From Branchiostoma lanceolatum (taxonomy: Eukaryota; Chordata; Leptocardii; Amphioxiformes; Branchiostomatidae): a stretch of DNA of 64,000 nt. The position numbers and the translations under genes were made by a program. The notes under the pieces are model-generated. The model worked only from the letters and a program-made list of their open reading frames with translations, had not been told where the DNA came from and did no database searches. The DNA lies in the NCBI RefSeq assembly GCF_035083965.1, contig NC_089724.1:30464435-30528434 (forward strand), given 5' to 3'. Every line of letters begins with the position of its first letter. Within the stretch, counting starts at the first letter, position 1. Positions 52,311 to 64,000 of this stretch are shown here, one piece after another.

Positions 52311-55300
52311 CCTGTCAATCATTCCATTTTTTTTCTATAAGTAGCCTAACAAAACTGTAGCTTTCGCCTACGGCCATATCACGTTGAATACACCCGATCT
52401 CGTTCGATCTCGGAAGTTAAGCAACGTCGAGTCCGGTCAGTACTTGGATGGGAGACCGCCTGGGAACACCGGATGCTGTAGGCATCTCTTTTTATTTTTT
52501 TTTTCCTGTCAATCATTCCATTTTTTTTCTATAAGTAGCCTAACAAAACTGTAGCTTTCGCCTACGGCCATATCACGTTGAATACACCCGATCTCGTTCG
52601 ATCTCGGAAGTTAAGCAACGTCGAGTCCGGTCAGTACTTGGATGGGAGACCGCCTGGGAACACCGGATGCTGTAGGCATCTCTTTTTATTTTTTTTTTCC
52701 TGTCAATCATTCCATTTTTTTTCTATAAGTAGCCTAACAAAACTGTAGCTTTCGCCTACGGCCATATCACGTTGAATACACCCGATCTCGTTCGATCTCG
52801 GAAGTTAAGCAACGTCGAGTCCGGTCAGTACTTGGATGGGAGACCGCCTGGGAACACCGGATGCTGTAGGCATCTCTTTTTATTTTTTTTTTCCTGTCAA
52901 TCATTCCATTTTTTTTCTATAAGTAGCCTAACAAAACTGTAGCTTTCGCCTACGGCCATATCACGTTGAATACACCCGATCTCGTTCGATCTCGGAAGTT
53001 AAGCAACGTCGAGTCCGGTCAGTACTTGGATGGGAGACCGCCTGGGAACACCGGATGCTGTAGGCATCTCTTTTTATTTTTTTTTTCCTGTCAATCATTC
53101 CATTTTTTTTCTATAAGTAGCCTAACAAAACTGTAGCTTTCGCCTACGGCCATATCACGTTGAATACACCCGATCTCGTTCGATCTCGGAAGTTAAGCAA
53201 CGTCGAGTCCGGTCAGTACTTGGATGGGAGACCGCCTGGGAACACCGGATGCTGTAGGCATCTCTTTTTATTTTTTTTTTCCTGTCAATCATTCCATTTT
53301 TTTTCTATAAGTAGCCTAACAAAACTGTAGCTTTCGCCTACGGCCATATCACGTTGAATACACCCGATCTCGTTCGATCTCGGAAGTTAAGCAACGTCGA
53401 GTCCGGTCAGTACTTGGATGGGAGACCGCCTGGGAACACCGGATGCTGTAGGCATCTCTTTTTATTTTTTTTTTCCTGTCAATCATTCCATTTTTTTTCT
53501 ATAAGTAGCCTAACAAAACTGTAGCTTTCGCCTACGGCCATATCACGTTGAATACACCCGATCTCGTTCGATCTCGGAAGTTAAGCAACGTCGAGTCCGG
53601 TCAGTACTTGGATGGGAGACCGCCTGGGAACACCGGATGCTGTAGGCATCTCTTTTTATTTTTTTTTTCCTGTCAATCATTCCATTTTTTTTCTATAAGT
53701 AGCCTAACAAAACTGTAGCTTTCGCCTACGGCCATATCACGTTGAATACACCCGATCTCGTTCGATCTCGGAAGTTAAGCAACGTCGAGTCCGGTCAGTA
53801 CTTGGATGGGAGACCGCCTGGGAACACCGGATGCTGTAGGCATCTCTTTTTATTTTTTTTTTCCTGTCAATCATTCCATTTTTTTTCTATAAGTAGCCTA
53901 ACAAAACTGTAGCTTTCGCCTACGGCCATATCACGTTGAATACACCCGATCTCGTTCGATCTCGGAAGTTAAGCAACGTCGAGTCCGGTCAGTACTTGGA
54001 TGGGAGACCGCCTGGGAACACCGGATGCTGTAGGCATCTCTTTTTATTTTTTTTTTCCTGTCAATCATTCCATTTTTTTTCTATAAGTAGCCTAACAAAA
54101 CTGTAGCTTTCGCCTACGGCCATATCACGTTGAATACACCCGATCTCGTTCGATCTCGGAAGTTAAGCAACGTCGAGTCCGGTCAGTACTTGGATGGGAG
54201 ACCGCCTGGGAACACCGGATGCTGTAGGCATCTCTTTTTATTTTTTTTTTCCTGTCAATCATTCCATTTTTTTTCTATAAGTAGCCTAACAAAACTGTAG
54301 CTTTCGCCTACGGCCATATCACGTTGAATACACCCGATCTCGTTCGATCTCGGAAGTTAAGCAACGTCGAGTCCGGTCAGTACTTGGATGGGAGACCGCC
54401 TGGGAACACCGGATGCTGTAGGCATCTCTTTTTATTTTTTTTTTCCTGTCAATCATTCCATTTTTTTTCTATAAGTAGCCTAACAAAACTGTAGCTTTCG
54501 CCTACGGCCATATCACGTTGAATACACCCGATCTCGTTCGATCTCGGAAGTTAAGCAACGTCGAGTCCGGTCAGTACTTGGATGGGAGACCGCCTGGGAA
54601 CACCGGATGCTGTAGGCATCTCTTTTTATTTTTTTTTTCCTGTCAATCATTCCATTTTTTTTCTATAAGTAGCCTAACAAAACTGTAGCTTTCGCCTACG
54701 GCCATATCACGTTGAATACACCCGATCTCGTTCGATCTCGGAAGTTAAGCAACGTCGAGTCCGGTCAGTACTTGGATGGGAGACCGCCTGGGAACACCGG
54801 ATGCTGTAGGCATCTCTTTTTATTTTTTTTTTCCTGTCAATCATTCCATTTTTTTTCTATAAGTAGCCTAACAAAACTGTAGCTTTCGCCTACGGCCATA
54901 TCACGTTGAATACACCCGATCTCGTTCGATCTCGGAAGTTAAGCAACGTCGAGTCCGGTCAGTACTTGGATGGGAGACCGCCTGGGAACACCGGATGCTG
55001 TAGGCATCTCTTTTTATTTTTTTTTTCCTGTCAATCATTCCATTTTTTTTCTATAAGTAGCCTAACAAAACTGTAGCTTTCGCCTACGGCCATATCACGT
55101 TGAATACACCCGATCTCGTTCGATCTCGGAAGTTAAGCAACGTCGAGTCCGGTCAGTACTTGGATGGGAGACCGCCTGGGAACACCGGATGCTGTAGGCA
55201 TCTCTTTTTATTTTTTTTTTCCTGTCAATCATTCCATTTTTTTTCTATAAGTAGCCTAACAAAACTGTAGCTTTCGCCTACGGCCATATCACGTTGAATA

Positions 55301-58300
55301 CACCCGATCTCGTTCGATCTCGGAAGTTAAGCAACGTCGAGTCCGGTCAGTACTTGGATGGGAGACCGCCTGGGAACACCGGATGCTGTAGGCATCTCTT
55401 TTTATTTTTTTTTTCCTGTCAATCATTCCATTTTTTTTCTATAAGTAGCCTAACAAAACTGTAGCTTTCGCCTACGGCCATATCACGTTGAATACACCCG
55501 ATCTCGTTCGATCTCGGAAGTTAAGCAACGTCGAGTCCGGTCAGTACTTGGATGGGAGACCGCCTGGGAACACCGGATGCTGTAGGCATCTCTTTTTATT
55601 TTTTTTTTCCTGTCAATCATTCCATTTTTTTTCTATAAGTAGCCTAACAAAACTGTAGCTTTCGCCTACGGCCATATCACGTTGAATACACCCGATCTCG
55701 TTCGATCTCGGAAGTTAAGCAACGTCGAGTCCGGTCAGTACTTGGATGGGAGACCGCCTGGGAACACCGGATGCTGTAGGCATCTCTTTTTATTTTTTTT
55801 TTCCTGTCAATCATTCCATTTTTTTTCTATAAGTAGCCTAACAAAACTGTAGCTTTCGCCTACGGCCATATCACGTTGAATACACCCGATCTCGTTCGAT
55901 CTCGGAAGTTAAGCAACGTCGAGTCCGGTCAGTACTTGGATGGGAGACCGCCTGGGAACACCGGATGCTGTAGGCATCTCTTTTTATTTTTTTTTTCCTG
56001 TCAATCATTCCATTTTTTTTCTATAAGTAGCCTAACAAAACTGTAGCTTTCGCCTACGGCCATATCACGTTGAATACACCCGATCTCGTTCGATCTCGGA
56101 AGTTAAGCAACGTCGAGTCCGGTCAGTACTTGGATGGGAGACCGCCTGGGAACACCGGATGCTGTAGGCATCTCTTTTTATTTTTTTTTTCCTGTCAATC
56201 ATTCCATTTTTTTTCTATAAGTAGCCTAACAAAACTGTAGCTTTCGCCTACGGCCATATCACGTTGAATACACCCGATCTCGTTCGATCTCGGAAGTTAA
56301 GCAACGTCGAGTCCGGTCAGTACTTGGATGGGAGACCGCCTGGGAACACCGGATGCTGTAGGCATCTCTTTTTATTTTTTTTTTCCTGTCAATCATTCCA
56401 TTTTTTTTCTATAAGTAGCCTAACAAAACTGTAGCTTTCGCCTACGGCCATATCACGTTGAATACACCCGATCTCGTTCGATCTCGGAAGTTAAGCAACG
56501 TCGAGTCCGGTCAGTACTTGGATGGGAGACCGCCTGGGAACACCGGATGCTGTAGGCATCTCTTTTTATTTTTTTTTTCCTGTCAATCATTCCATTTTTT
56601 TTCTATAAGTAGCCTAACAAAACTGTAGCTTTCGCCTACGGCCATATCACGTTGAATACACCCGATCTCGTTCGATCTCGGAAGTTAAGCAACGTCGAGT
56701 CCGGTCAGTACTTGGATGGGAGACCGCCTGGGAACACCGGATGCTGTAGGCATCTCTTTTTATTTTTTTTTTCCTGTCAATCATTCCATTTTTTTTCTAT
56801 AAGTAGCCTAACAAAACTGTAGCTTTCGCCTACGGCCATATCACGTTGAATACACCCGATCTCGTTCGATCTCGGAAGTTAAGCAACGTCGAGTCCGGTC
56901 AGTACTTGGATGGGAGACCGCCTGGGAACACCGGATGCTGTAGGCATCTCTTTTTATTTTTTTTTTCCTGTCAATCATTCCATTTTTTTTCTATAAGTAG
57001 CCTAACAAAACTGTAGCTTTCGCCTACGGCCATATCACGTTGAATACACCCGATCTCGTTCGATCTCGGAAGTTAAGCAACGTCGAGTCCGGTCAGTACT
57101 TGGATGGGAGACCGCCTGGGAACACCGGATGCTGTAGGCATCTCTTTTTATTTTTTTTTTCCTGTCAATCATTCCATTTTTTTTCTATAAGTAGCCTAAC
57201 AAAACTGTAGCTTTCGCCTACGGCCATATCACGTTGAATACACCCGATCTCGTTCGATCTCGGAAGTTAAGCAACGTCGAGTCCGGTCAGTACTTGGATG
57301 GGAGACCGCCTGGGAACACCGGATGCTGTAGGCATCTCTTTTTATTTTTTTTTTCCTGTCAATCATTCCATTTTTTTTCTATAAGTAGCCTAACAAAACT
57401 GTAGCTTTCGCCTACGGCCATATCACGTTGAATACACCCGATCTCGTTCGATCTCGGAAGTTAAGCAACGTCGAGTCCGGTCAGTACTTGGATGGGAGAC
57501 CGCCTGGGAACACCGGATGCTGTAGGCATCTCTTTTTATTTTTTTTTTCCTGTCAATCATTCCATTTTTTTTCTATAAGTAGCCTAACAAAACTGTAGCT
57601 TTCGCCTACGGCCATATCACGTTGAATACACCCGATCTCGTTCGATCTCGGAAGTTAAGCAACGTCGAGTCCGGTCAGTACTTGGATGGGAGACCGCCTG
57701 GGAACACCGGATGCTGTAGGCATCTCTTTTTATTTTTTTTTTCCTGTCAATCATTCCATTTTTTTTCTATAAGTAGCCTAACAAAACTGTAGCTTTCGCC
57801 TACGGCCATATCACGTTGAATACACCCGATCTCGTTCGATCTCGGAAGTTAAGCAACGTCGAGTCCGGTCAGTACTTGGATGGGAGACCGCCTGGGAACA
57901 CCGGATGCTGTAGGCATCTCTTTTTATTTTTTTTTTCCTGTCAATCATTCCATTTTTTTTCTATAAGTAGCCTAACAAAACTGTAGCTTTCGCCTACGGC
58001 CATATCACGTTGAATACACCCGATCTCGTTCGATCTCGGAAGTTAAGCAACGTCGAGTCCGGTCAGTACTTGGATGGGAGACCGCCTGGGAACACCGGAT
58101 GCTGTAGGCATCTCTTTTTATTTTTTTTTTCCTGTCAATCATTCCATTTTTTTTCTATAAGTAGCCTAACAAAACTGTAGCTTTCGCCTACGGCCATATC
58201 ACGTTGAATACACCCGATCTCGTTCGATCTCGGAAGTTAAGCAACGTCGAGTCCGGTCAGTACTTGGATGGGAGACCGCCTGGGAACACCGGATGCTGTA

Positions 58301-61300
58301 GGCATCTCTTTTTATTTTTTTTTTCCTGTCAATCATTCCATTTTTTTTCTATAAGTAGCCTAACAAAACTGTAGCTTTCGCCTACGGCCATATCACGTTG
58401 AATACACCCGATCTCGTTCGATCTCGGAAGTTAAGCAACGTCGAGTCCGGTCAGTACTTGGATGGGAGACCGCCTGGGAACACCGGATGCTGTAGGCATC
58501 TCTTTTTATTTTTTTTTTCCTGTCAATCATTCCATTTTTTTTCTATAAGTAGCCTAACAAAACTGTAGCTTTCGCCTACGGCCATATCACGTTGAATACA
58601 CCCGATCTCGTTCGATCTCGGAAGTTAAGCAACGTCGAGTCCGGTCAGTACTTGGATGGGAGACCGCCTGGGAACACCGGATGCTGTAGGCATCTCTTTT
58701 TATTTTTTTTTTCCTGTCAATCATTCCATTTTTTTTCTATAAGTAGCCTAACAAAACTGTAGCTTTCGCCTACGGCCATATCACGTTGAATACACCCGAT
58801 CTCGTTCGATCTCGGAAGTTAAGCAACGTCGAGTCCGGTCAGTACTTGGATGGGAGACCGCCTGGGAACACCGGATGCTGTAGGCATCTCTTTTTATTTT
58901 TTTTTTCCTGTCAATCATTCCATTTTTTTTCTATAAGTAGCCTAACAAAACTGTAGCTTTCGCCTACGGCCATATCACGTTGAATACACCCGATCTCGTT
59001 CGATCTCGGAAGTTAAGCAACGTCGAGTCCGGTCAGTACTTGGATGGGAGACCGCCTGGGAACACCGGATGCTGTAGGCATCTCTTTTTATTTTTTTTTT
59101 CCTGTCAATCATTCCATTTTTTTTCTATAAGTAGCCTAACAAAACTGTAGCTTTCGCCTACGGCCATATCACGTTGAATACACCCGATCTCGTTCGATCT
59201 CGGAAGTTAAGCAACGTCGAGTCCGGTCAGTACTTGGATGGGAGACCGCCTGGGAACACCGGATGCTGTAGGCATCTCTTTTTATTTTTTTTTTCCTGTC
59301 AATCATTCCATTTTTTTTCTATAAGTAGCCTAACAAAACTGTAGCTTTCGCCTACGGCCATATCACGTTGAATACACCCGATCTCGTTCGATCTCGGAAG
59401 TTAAGCAACGTCGAGTCCGGTCAGTACTTGGATGGGAGACCGCCTGGGAACACCGGATGCTGTAGGCATCTCTTTTTATTTTTTTTTTCCTGTCAATCAT
59501 TCCATTTTTTTTCTATAAGTAGCCTAACAAAACTGTAGCTTTCGCCTACGGCCATATCACGTTGAATACACCCGATCTCGTTCGATCTCGGAAGTTAAGC
59601 AACGTCGAGTCCGGTCAGTACTTGGATGGGAGACCGCCTGGGAACACCGGATGCTGTAGGCATCTCTTTTTATTTTTTTTTTCCTGTCAATCATTCCATT
59701 TTTTTTCTATAAGTAGCCTAACAAAACTGTAGCTTTCGCCTACGGCCATATCACGTTGAATACACCCGATCTCGTTCGATCTCGGAAGTTAAGCAACGTC
59801 GAGTCCGGTCAGTACTTGGATGGGAGACCGCCTGGGAACACCGGATGCTGTAGGCATCTCTTTTTATTTTTTTTTTCCTGTCAATCATTCCATTTTTTTT
59901 CTATAAGTAGCCTAACAAAACTGTAGCTTTCGCCTACGGCCATATCACGTTGAATACACCCGATCTCGTTCGATCTCGGAAGTTAAGCAACGTCGAGTCC
60001 GGTCAGTACTTGGATGGGAGACCGCCTGGGAACACCGGATGCTGTAGGCATCTCTTTTTATTTTTTTTTTCCTGTCAATCATTCCATTTTTTTTCTATAA
60101 GTAGCCTAACAAAACTGTAGCTTTCGCCTACGGCCATATCACGTTGAATACACCCGATCTCGTTCGATCTCGGAAGTTAAGCAACGTCGAGTCCGGTCAG
60201 TACTTGGATGGGAGACCGCCTGGGAACACCGGATGCTGTAGGCATCTCTTTTTATTTTTTTTTTCCTGTCAATCATTCCATTTTTTTTCTATAAGTAGCC
60301 TAACAAAACTGTAGCTTTCGCCTACGGCCATATCACGTTGAATACACCCGATCTCGTTCGATCTCGGAAGTTAAGCAACGTCGAGTCCGGTCAGTACTTG
60401 GATGGGAGACCGCCTGGGAACACCGGATGCTGTAGGCATCTCTTTTTATTTTTTTTTTCCTGTCAATCATTCCATTTTTTTTCTATAAGTAGCCTAACAA
60501 AACTGTAGCTTTCGCCTACGGCCATATCACGTTGAATACACCCGATCTCGTTCGATCTCGGAAGTTAAGCAACGTCGAGTCCGGTCAGTACTTGGATGGG
60601 AGACCGCCTGGGAACACCGGATGCTGTAGGCATCTCTTTTTATTTTTTTTTTCCTGTCAATCATTCCATTTTTTTTCTATAAGTAGCCTAACAAAACTGT
60701 AGCTTTCGCCTACGGCCATATCACGTTGAATACACCCGATCTCGTTCGATCTCGGAAGTTAAGCAACGTCGAGTCCGGTCAGTACTTGGATGGGAGACCG
60801 CCTGGGAACACCGGATGCTGTAGGCATCTCTTTTTATTTTTTTTTTCCTGTCAATCATTCCATTTTTTTTCTATAAGTAGCCTAACAAAACTGTAGCTTT
60901 CGCCTACGGCCATATCACGTTGAATACACCCGATCTCGTTCGATCTCGGAAGTTAAGCAACGTCGAGTCCGGTCAGTACTTGGATGGGAGACCGCCTGGG
61001 AACACCGGATGCTGTAGGCATCTCTTTTTATTTTTTTTTTCCTGTCAATCATTCCATTTTTTTTCTATAAGTAGCCTAACAAAACTGTAGCTTTCGCCTA
61101 CGGCCATATCACGTTGAATACACCCGATCTCGTTCGATCTCGGAAGTTAAGCAACGTCGAGTCCGGTCAGTACTTGGATGGGAGACCGCCTGGGAACACC
61201 GGATGCTGTAGGCATCTCTTTTTATTTTTTTTTTCCTGTCAATCATTCCATTTTTTTTCTATAAGTAGCCTAACAAAACTGTAGCTTTCGCCTACGGCCA

Positions 61301-62647
61301 TATCACGTTGAATACACCCGATCTCGTTCGATCTCGGAAGTTAAGCAACGTCGAGTCCGGTCAGTACTTGGATGGGAGACCGCCTGGGAACACCGGATGC
61401 TGTAGGCATCTCTTTTTATTTTTTTTTTCCTGTCAATCATTCCATTTTTTTTCTATAAGTAGCCTAACAAAACTGTAGCTTTCGCCTACGGCCATATCAC
61501 GTTGAATACACCCGATCTCGTTCGATCTCGGAAGTTAAGCAACGTCGAGTCCGGTCAGTACTTGGATGGGAGACCGCCTGGGAACACCGGATGCTGTAGG
61601 CATCTCTTTTTATTTTTTTTTTCCTGTCAATCATTCCATTTTTTTTCTATAAGTAGCCTAACAAAACTGTAGCTTTCGCCTACGGCCATATCACGTTGAA
61701 TACACCCGATCTCGTTCGATCTCGGAAGTTAAGCAACGTCGAGTCCGGTCAGTACTTGGATGGGAGACCGCCTGGGAACACCGGATGCTGTAGGCATCTC
61801 TTTTTATTTTTTTTTTCCTGTCAATCATTCCATTTTTTTTCTATAAGTAGCCTAACAAAACTGTAGCTTTCGCCTACGGCCATATCACGTTGAATACACC
61901 CGATCTCGTTCGATCTCGGAAGTTAAGCAACGTCGAGTCCGGTCAGTACTTGGATGGGAGACCGCCTGGGAACACCGGATGCTGTAGGCATCTCTTTTTA
62001 TTTTTTTTTTCCTGTCAATCATTCCATTTTTTTTCTATAAGTAGCCTAACAAAACTGTAGCTTTCGCCTACGGCCATATCACGTTGAATACACCCGATCT
62101 CGTTCGATCTCGGAAGTTAAGCAACGTCGAGTCCGGTCAGTACTTGGATGGGAGACCGCCTGGGAACACCGGATGCTGTAGGCATCTCTTTTTATTTTTT
62201 TTTTCCTGTCAATCATTCCATTTTTTTTCTATAAGTAGCCTAACAAAACTGTAGCTTTCGCCTACGGCCATATCACGTTGAATACACCCGATCTCGTTCG
62301 ATCTCGGAAGTTAAGCAACGTCGAGTCCGGTCAGTACTTGGATGGGAGACCGCCTGGGAACACCGGATGCTGTAGGCATCTCTTTTTATTTTTTTTTTCC
62401 TGTCAATCATTCCATTTTTTTTCTATAAGTAGCCTAACAAAACTGTAGCTTTCGCCTACGGCCATATCACGTTGAATACACCCGATCTCGTTCGATCTCG
62501 GAAGTTAAGCAACGTCGAGTCCGGTCAGTACTTGGATGGGAGACCGCCTGGGAACACCGGATGCTGTAGGCATCTCTTTTTATTTTTTTTTTCCTGTCAA
62601 TCATTCCATTTTTTTTCTATAAGTAGCCTAACAAAACTGTAGCTTTC

Positions 62648-62768
62648 GCCTACGGCCATATCACGTTGAATACACCCGATCTCGTTCGATCTCGGAAGTT
62701 AAGCAACGTCGAGTCCGGTCAGTACTTGGATGGGAGACCGCCTGGGAACACCGGATGCTGTAGGCATC
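62648..62768 (+). rRNA. 5S ribosomal RNA (last complete copy before the gap)
   Basis: Identical to the copy at 52172-52292 and exactly 54 periods downstream of it. The next gene begins at 62842. Confidence 0.97.
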
Positions 62769-62841
62769 TCTTTTTATTTTTTTTTTCCTGTCAATCATTC
62801 CATTTTTTTTCTATAAGTAGCCTAACAAAACTGTAGCTTTC

Positions 62842-62861
62842 GCCTACGGCCATATCACGTT
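62842..62861 (+). rRNA. 5S ribosomal RNA, cut by assembly gap
   Basis: The first 20 nucleotides of a 5S gene (GCCTACGGCCATATCACGTT), in register with the array, stop at the run of N. The truncation is an assembly limit, not biology. Confidence 0.95.
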
Positions 62862-62961
62862 NNNNNNNNNNNNNNNNNNNNNNNNNNNNNNNNNNNNNNN
62901 NNNNNNNNNNNNNNNNNNNNNNNNNNNNNNNNNNNNNNNNNNNNNNNNNNNNNNNNNNNNN
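62862..62961. other. Assembly gap of exactly 100 N
   Basis: A run of 100 N is a conventional placeholder for a gap of unknown size. It interrupts the 5S array, so the true array length and the distance to the right flank are unknown. Confidence 0.98.
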
Positions 62962-64000
62962 CAGAGATCCCGATCAGAGTCTCTCTCATCGGGATCTCTA
63001 CAAGGTCCCACCAATCTCTACATTTACTAGTAGTGCTTTATTGATGACAATCTTTCTGCTGGGTTACACACGTAGACGATGTGTCACAGCCATGTAGATG
63101 TCCAATTGTCACTCAAAGTAATTTCACGAGCTCGAGCAAGCAATGGATTTATAAGAAATTAACAAAAACTATGATTCATCATCATGTTCAGCGCATGAAA
63201 CAGTTTACTCAGGCAGGCCATAATTGCTTTTCATAATGTCTTTTGTCTGATAGCCAATCGTTGTGTTCCTGAGTCCCATCCACAACCCATCTCTACAAGG
63301 TCTGACTCTACTATCCTTTTACTGCATGACTGCCTCTGATCTCTTTTCCAGATGGATTCCAGTTCATAGCCACCTTGCACGGATACAATATTCTTTGACG
63401 TAGTGGAATACGTCTTCACTTTGGCACTTTGGTCAAGCAAAATATTCTATACATATATCCTATATATTGAATATATATACATATATTATGTTTACAATAA
63501 CTGAGACAACCCTTCTTCATTTCCATATTGTAGCCTTTATTTGATCATCAAAAATCTCCATTCACTTTCTTACGGAAGTGTCACAAAGTATCCCCTATAT
63601 GTATAATATGTGACGTTGGGTAACATAAATTCGCCATTTTTCCGATAATGGTTGACTGAAATCAATCTAGCAGAACAATAAACCATCCTTTTTTTCTATT
63701 ATTCTGTCAGTATCATGTACTATCTTTGCACTAATCATATATATGGTAGATTTTGTCTCTAGTCGTGCTGACACCATAATATTTCAACTTAAAACTACCG
63801 TCCGCCGCACGCAAAATGACGGTGTTGTCGGACAGGTGTGAACATTATTTCGGGAGAGAAGATTCGTCTTGAATATCTTACCGCTAATTACATTTTATAC
63901 AGCAGCTATTCGTTCCATCCTTGGCTTGAGGAGAGTGCAATGGATATAGACGTGTCCAAGTAAAAAAAAATACACGAAAAAAACGGCCGTACCACACACA
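62962..64000. other. Post-gap AT-rich region without recognised gene
   Basis: It begins with a hairpin (AGAGATCCCGAT paired with ATCGGGATCTCT, 62964-63000) and then AT-rich sequence with ATATAT runs around 63455-63490. A 69-residue open frame on the minus strand (63440-63231) has no recognisable features. It may not adjoin the 5S array directly in the genome. Confidence 0.6.

Larger units (their letters stand above)
52038..62861 (+). repeat. 5S rRNA tandem array, 194-bp unit
   Basis: A head-to-tail array with an exact 194-bp period: 5S genes start at 52172 + 194k for k = 0 to 55. Each unit is a gene of about 121 bp plus a 73-bp spacer (TCTTTTTATTTTTTTTTT, CCTGTCAATCATTCC, ATTTTTTTTCTATAAGTAG, CCTAACAAAACTGTAGCTTTC). 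The array includes one truncated left-edge gene, 55 complete units and one gene cut at base 20 by the gap. I noticed no sequence or length variation between units by eye. Confidence 0.97.

Noticed and set aside
52172-62861. Regularly spaced repeats that could suggest a CRISPR array
   Set aside because: The repeated part is a 5S rRNA gene and the spacers are identical to each other, in a eukaryotic genome.
63231-63440. 69-residue minus-strand open frame after the gap
   Set aside because: Too short and unlike anything recognised; no splice sites or conserved motif.

Overview
The window looks like nuclear DNA of an invertebrate chordate, most likely a lancelet (Branchiostoma). This rests on intron-rich genes whose proteins read like close relatives of the vertebrate ones, a metazoan-type 5S rRNA tandem array, and many short introns-resident MITEs and tRNA-derived SINEs. 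The species call is inference; no database search was possible.

Layout. (1) Positions 1-1707 (+) hold the last two coding exons of HOGA1 (mitochondrial 4-hydroxy-2-oxoglutarate aldolase), preceded by a foldback element and a hAT-like element in its intron. (2) Positions 5389-24096 (+) hold a complete casein kinase I alpha gene (CSNK1A1): nine coding exons, about 335 aa, with a 7.9 kb intron 2. (3) Positions 39660-26701 (-) hold a complete SUPV3L1/SUV3 mitochondrial RNA helicase gene: 14 coding exons, about 791 aa, with an N-terminal targeting-like peptide. It converges tail-to-tail with CSNK1A1. (4) Positions 39.7-51.4 kb have no recognisable gene. They hold nested DNA transposons (a Tigger/pogo-like element carrying a hAT element), two head-to-head Penelope-like retroelement scraps, a Harbinger-type MITE, simple repeats and a minisatellite. 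(5) Positions 51.48-51.84 kb are a long CCAT/CTAC microsatellite. (6) Positions 52038-62861 are a 5S rRNA array: a 5'-truncated gene, then 55 complete 194-bp units that look identical by eye, then one unit cut by a 100-N gap. (7) After the gap, 62962-64000 is AT-rich and shows no gene.

The three protein genes have separate roles: glyoxylate/hydroxyproline metabolism, Wnt and general Ser/Thr signalling, and mitochondrial RNA decay. No joint pathway is implied.

The most unusual signal is a recurring pattern at exon ends. In three places the 3' end of a coding exon, together with its splice donor, has been tandemly copied into the following intron. They are CSNK1A1 exon 7, CSNK1A1 exon 8, and most strikingly SUPV3L1 exon 8. 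There a 35-bp unit containing the exon end and its GTAGGT donor is amplified about 15 times. In most units the decoy donor sits in the loop of a small hairpin that is kept by wobble pairing. The other notable features are the extreme uniformity of the 5S array and several MITE families with clean target-site duplications.
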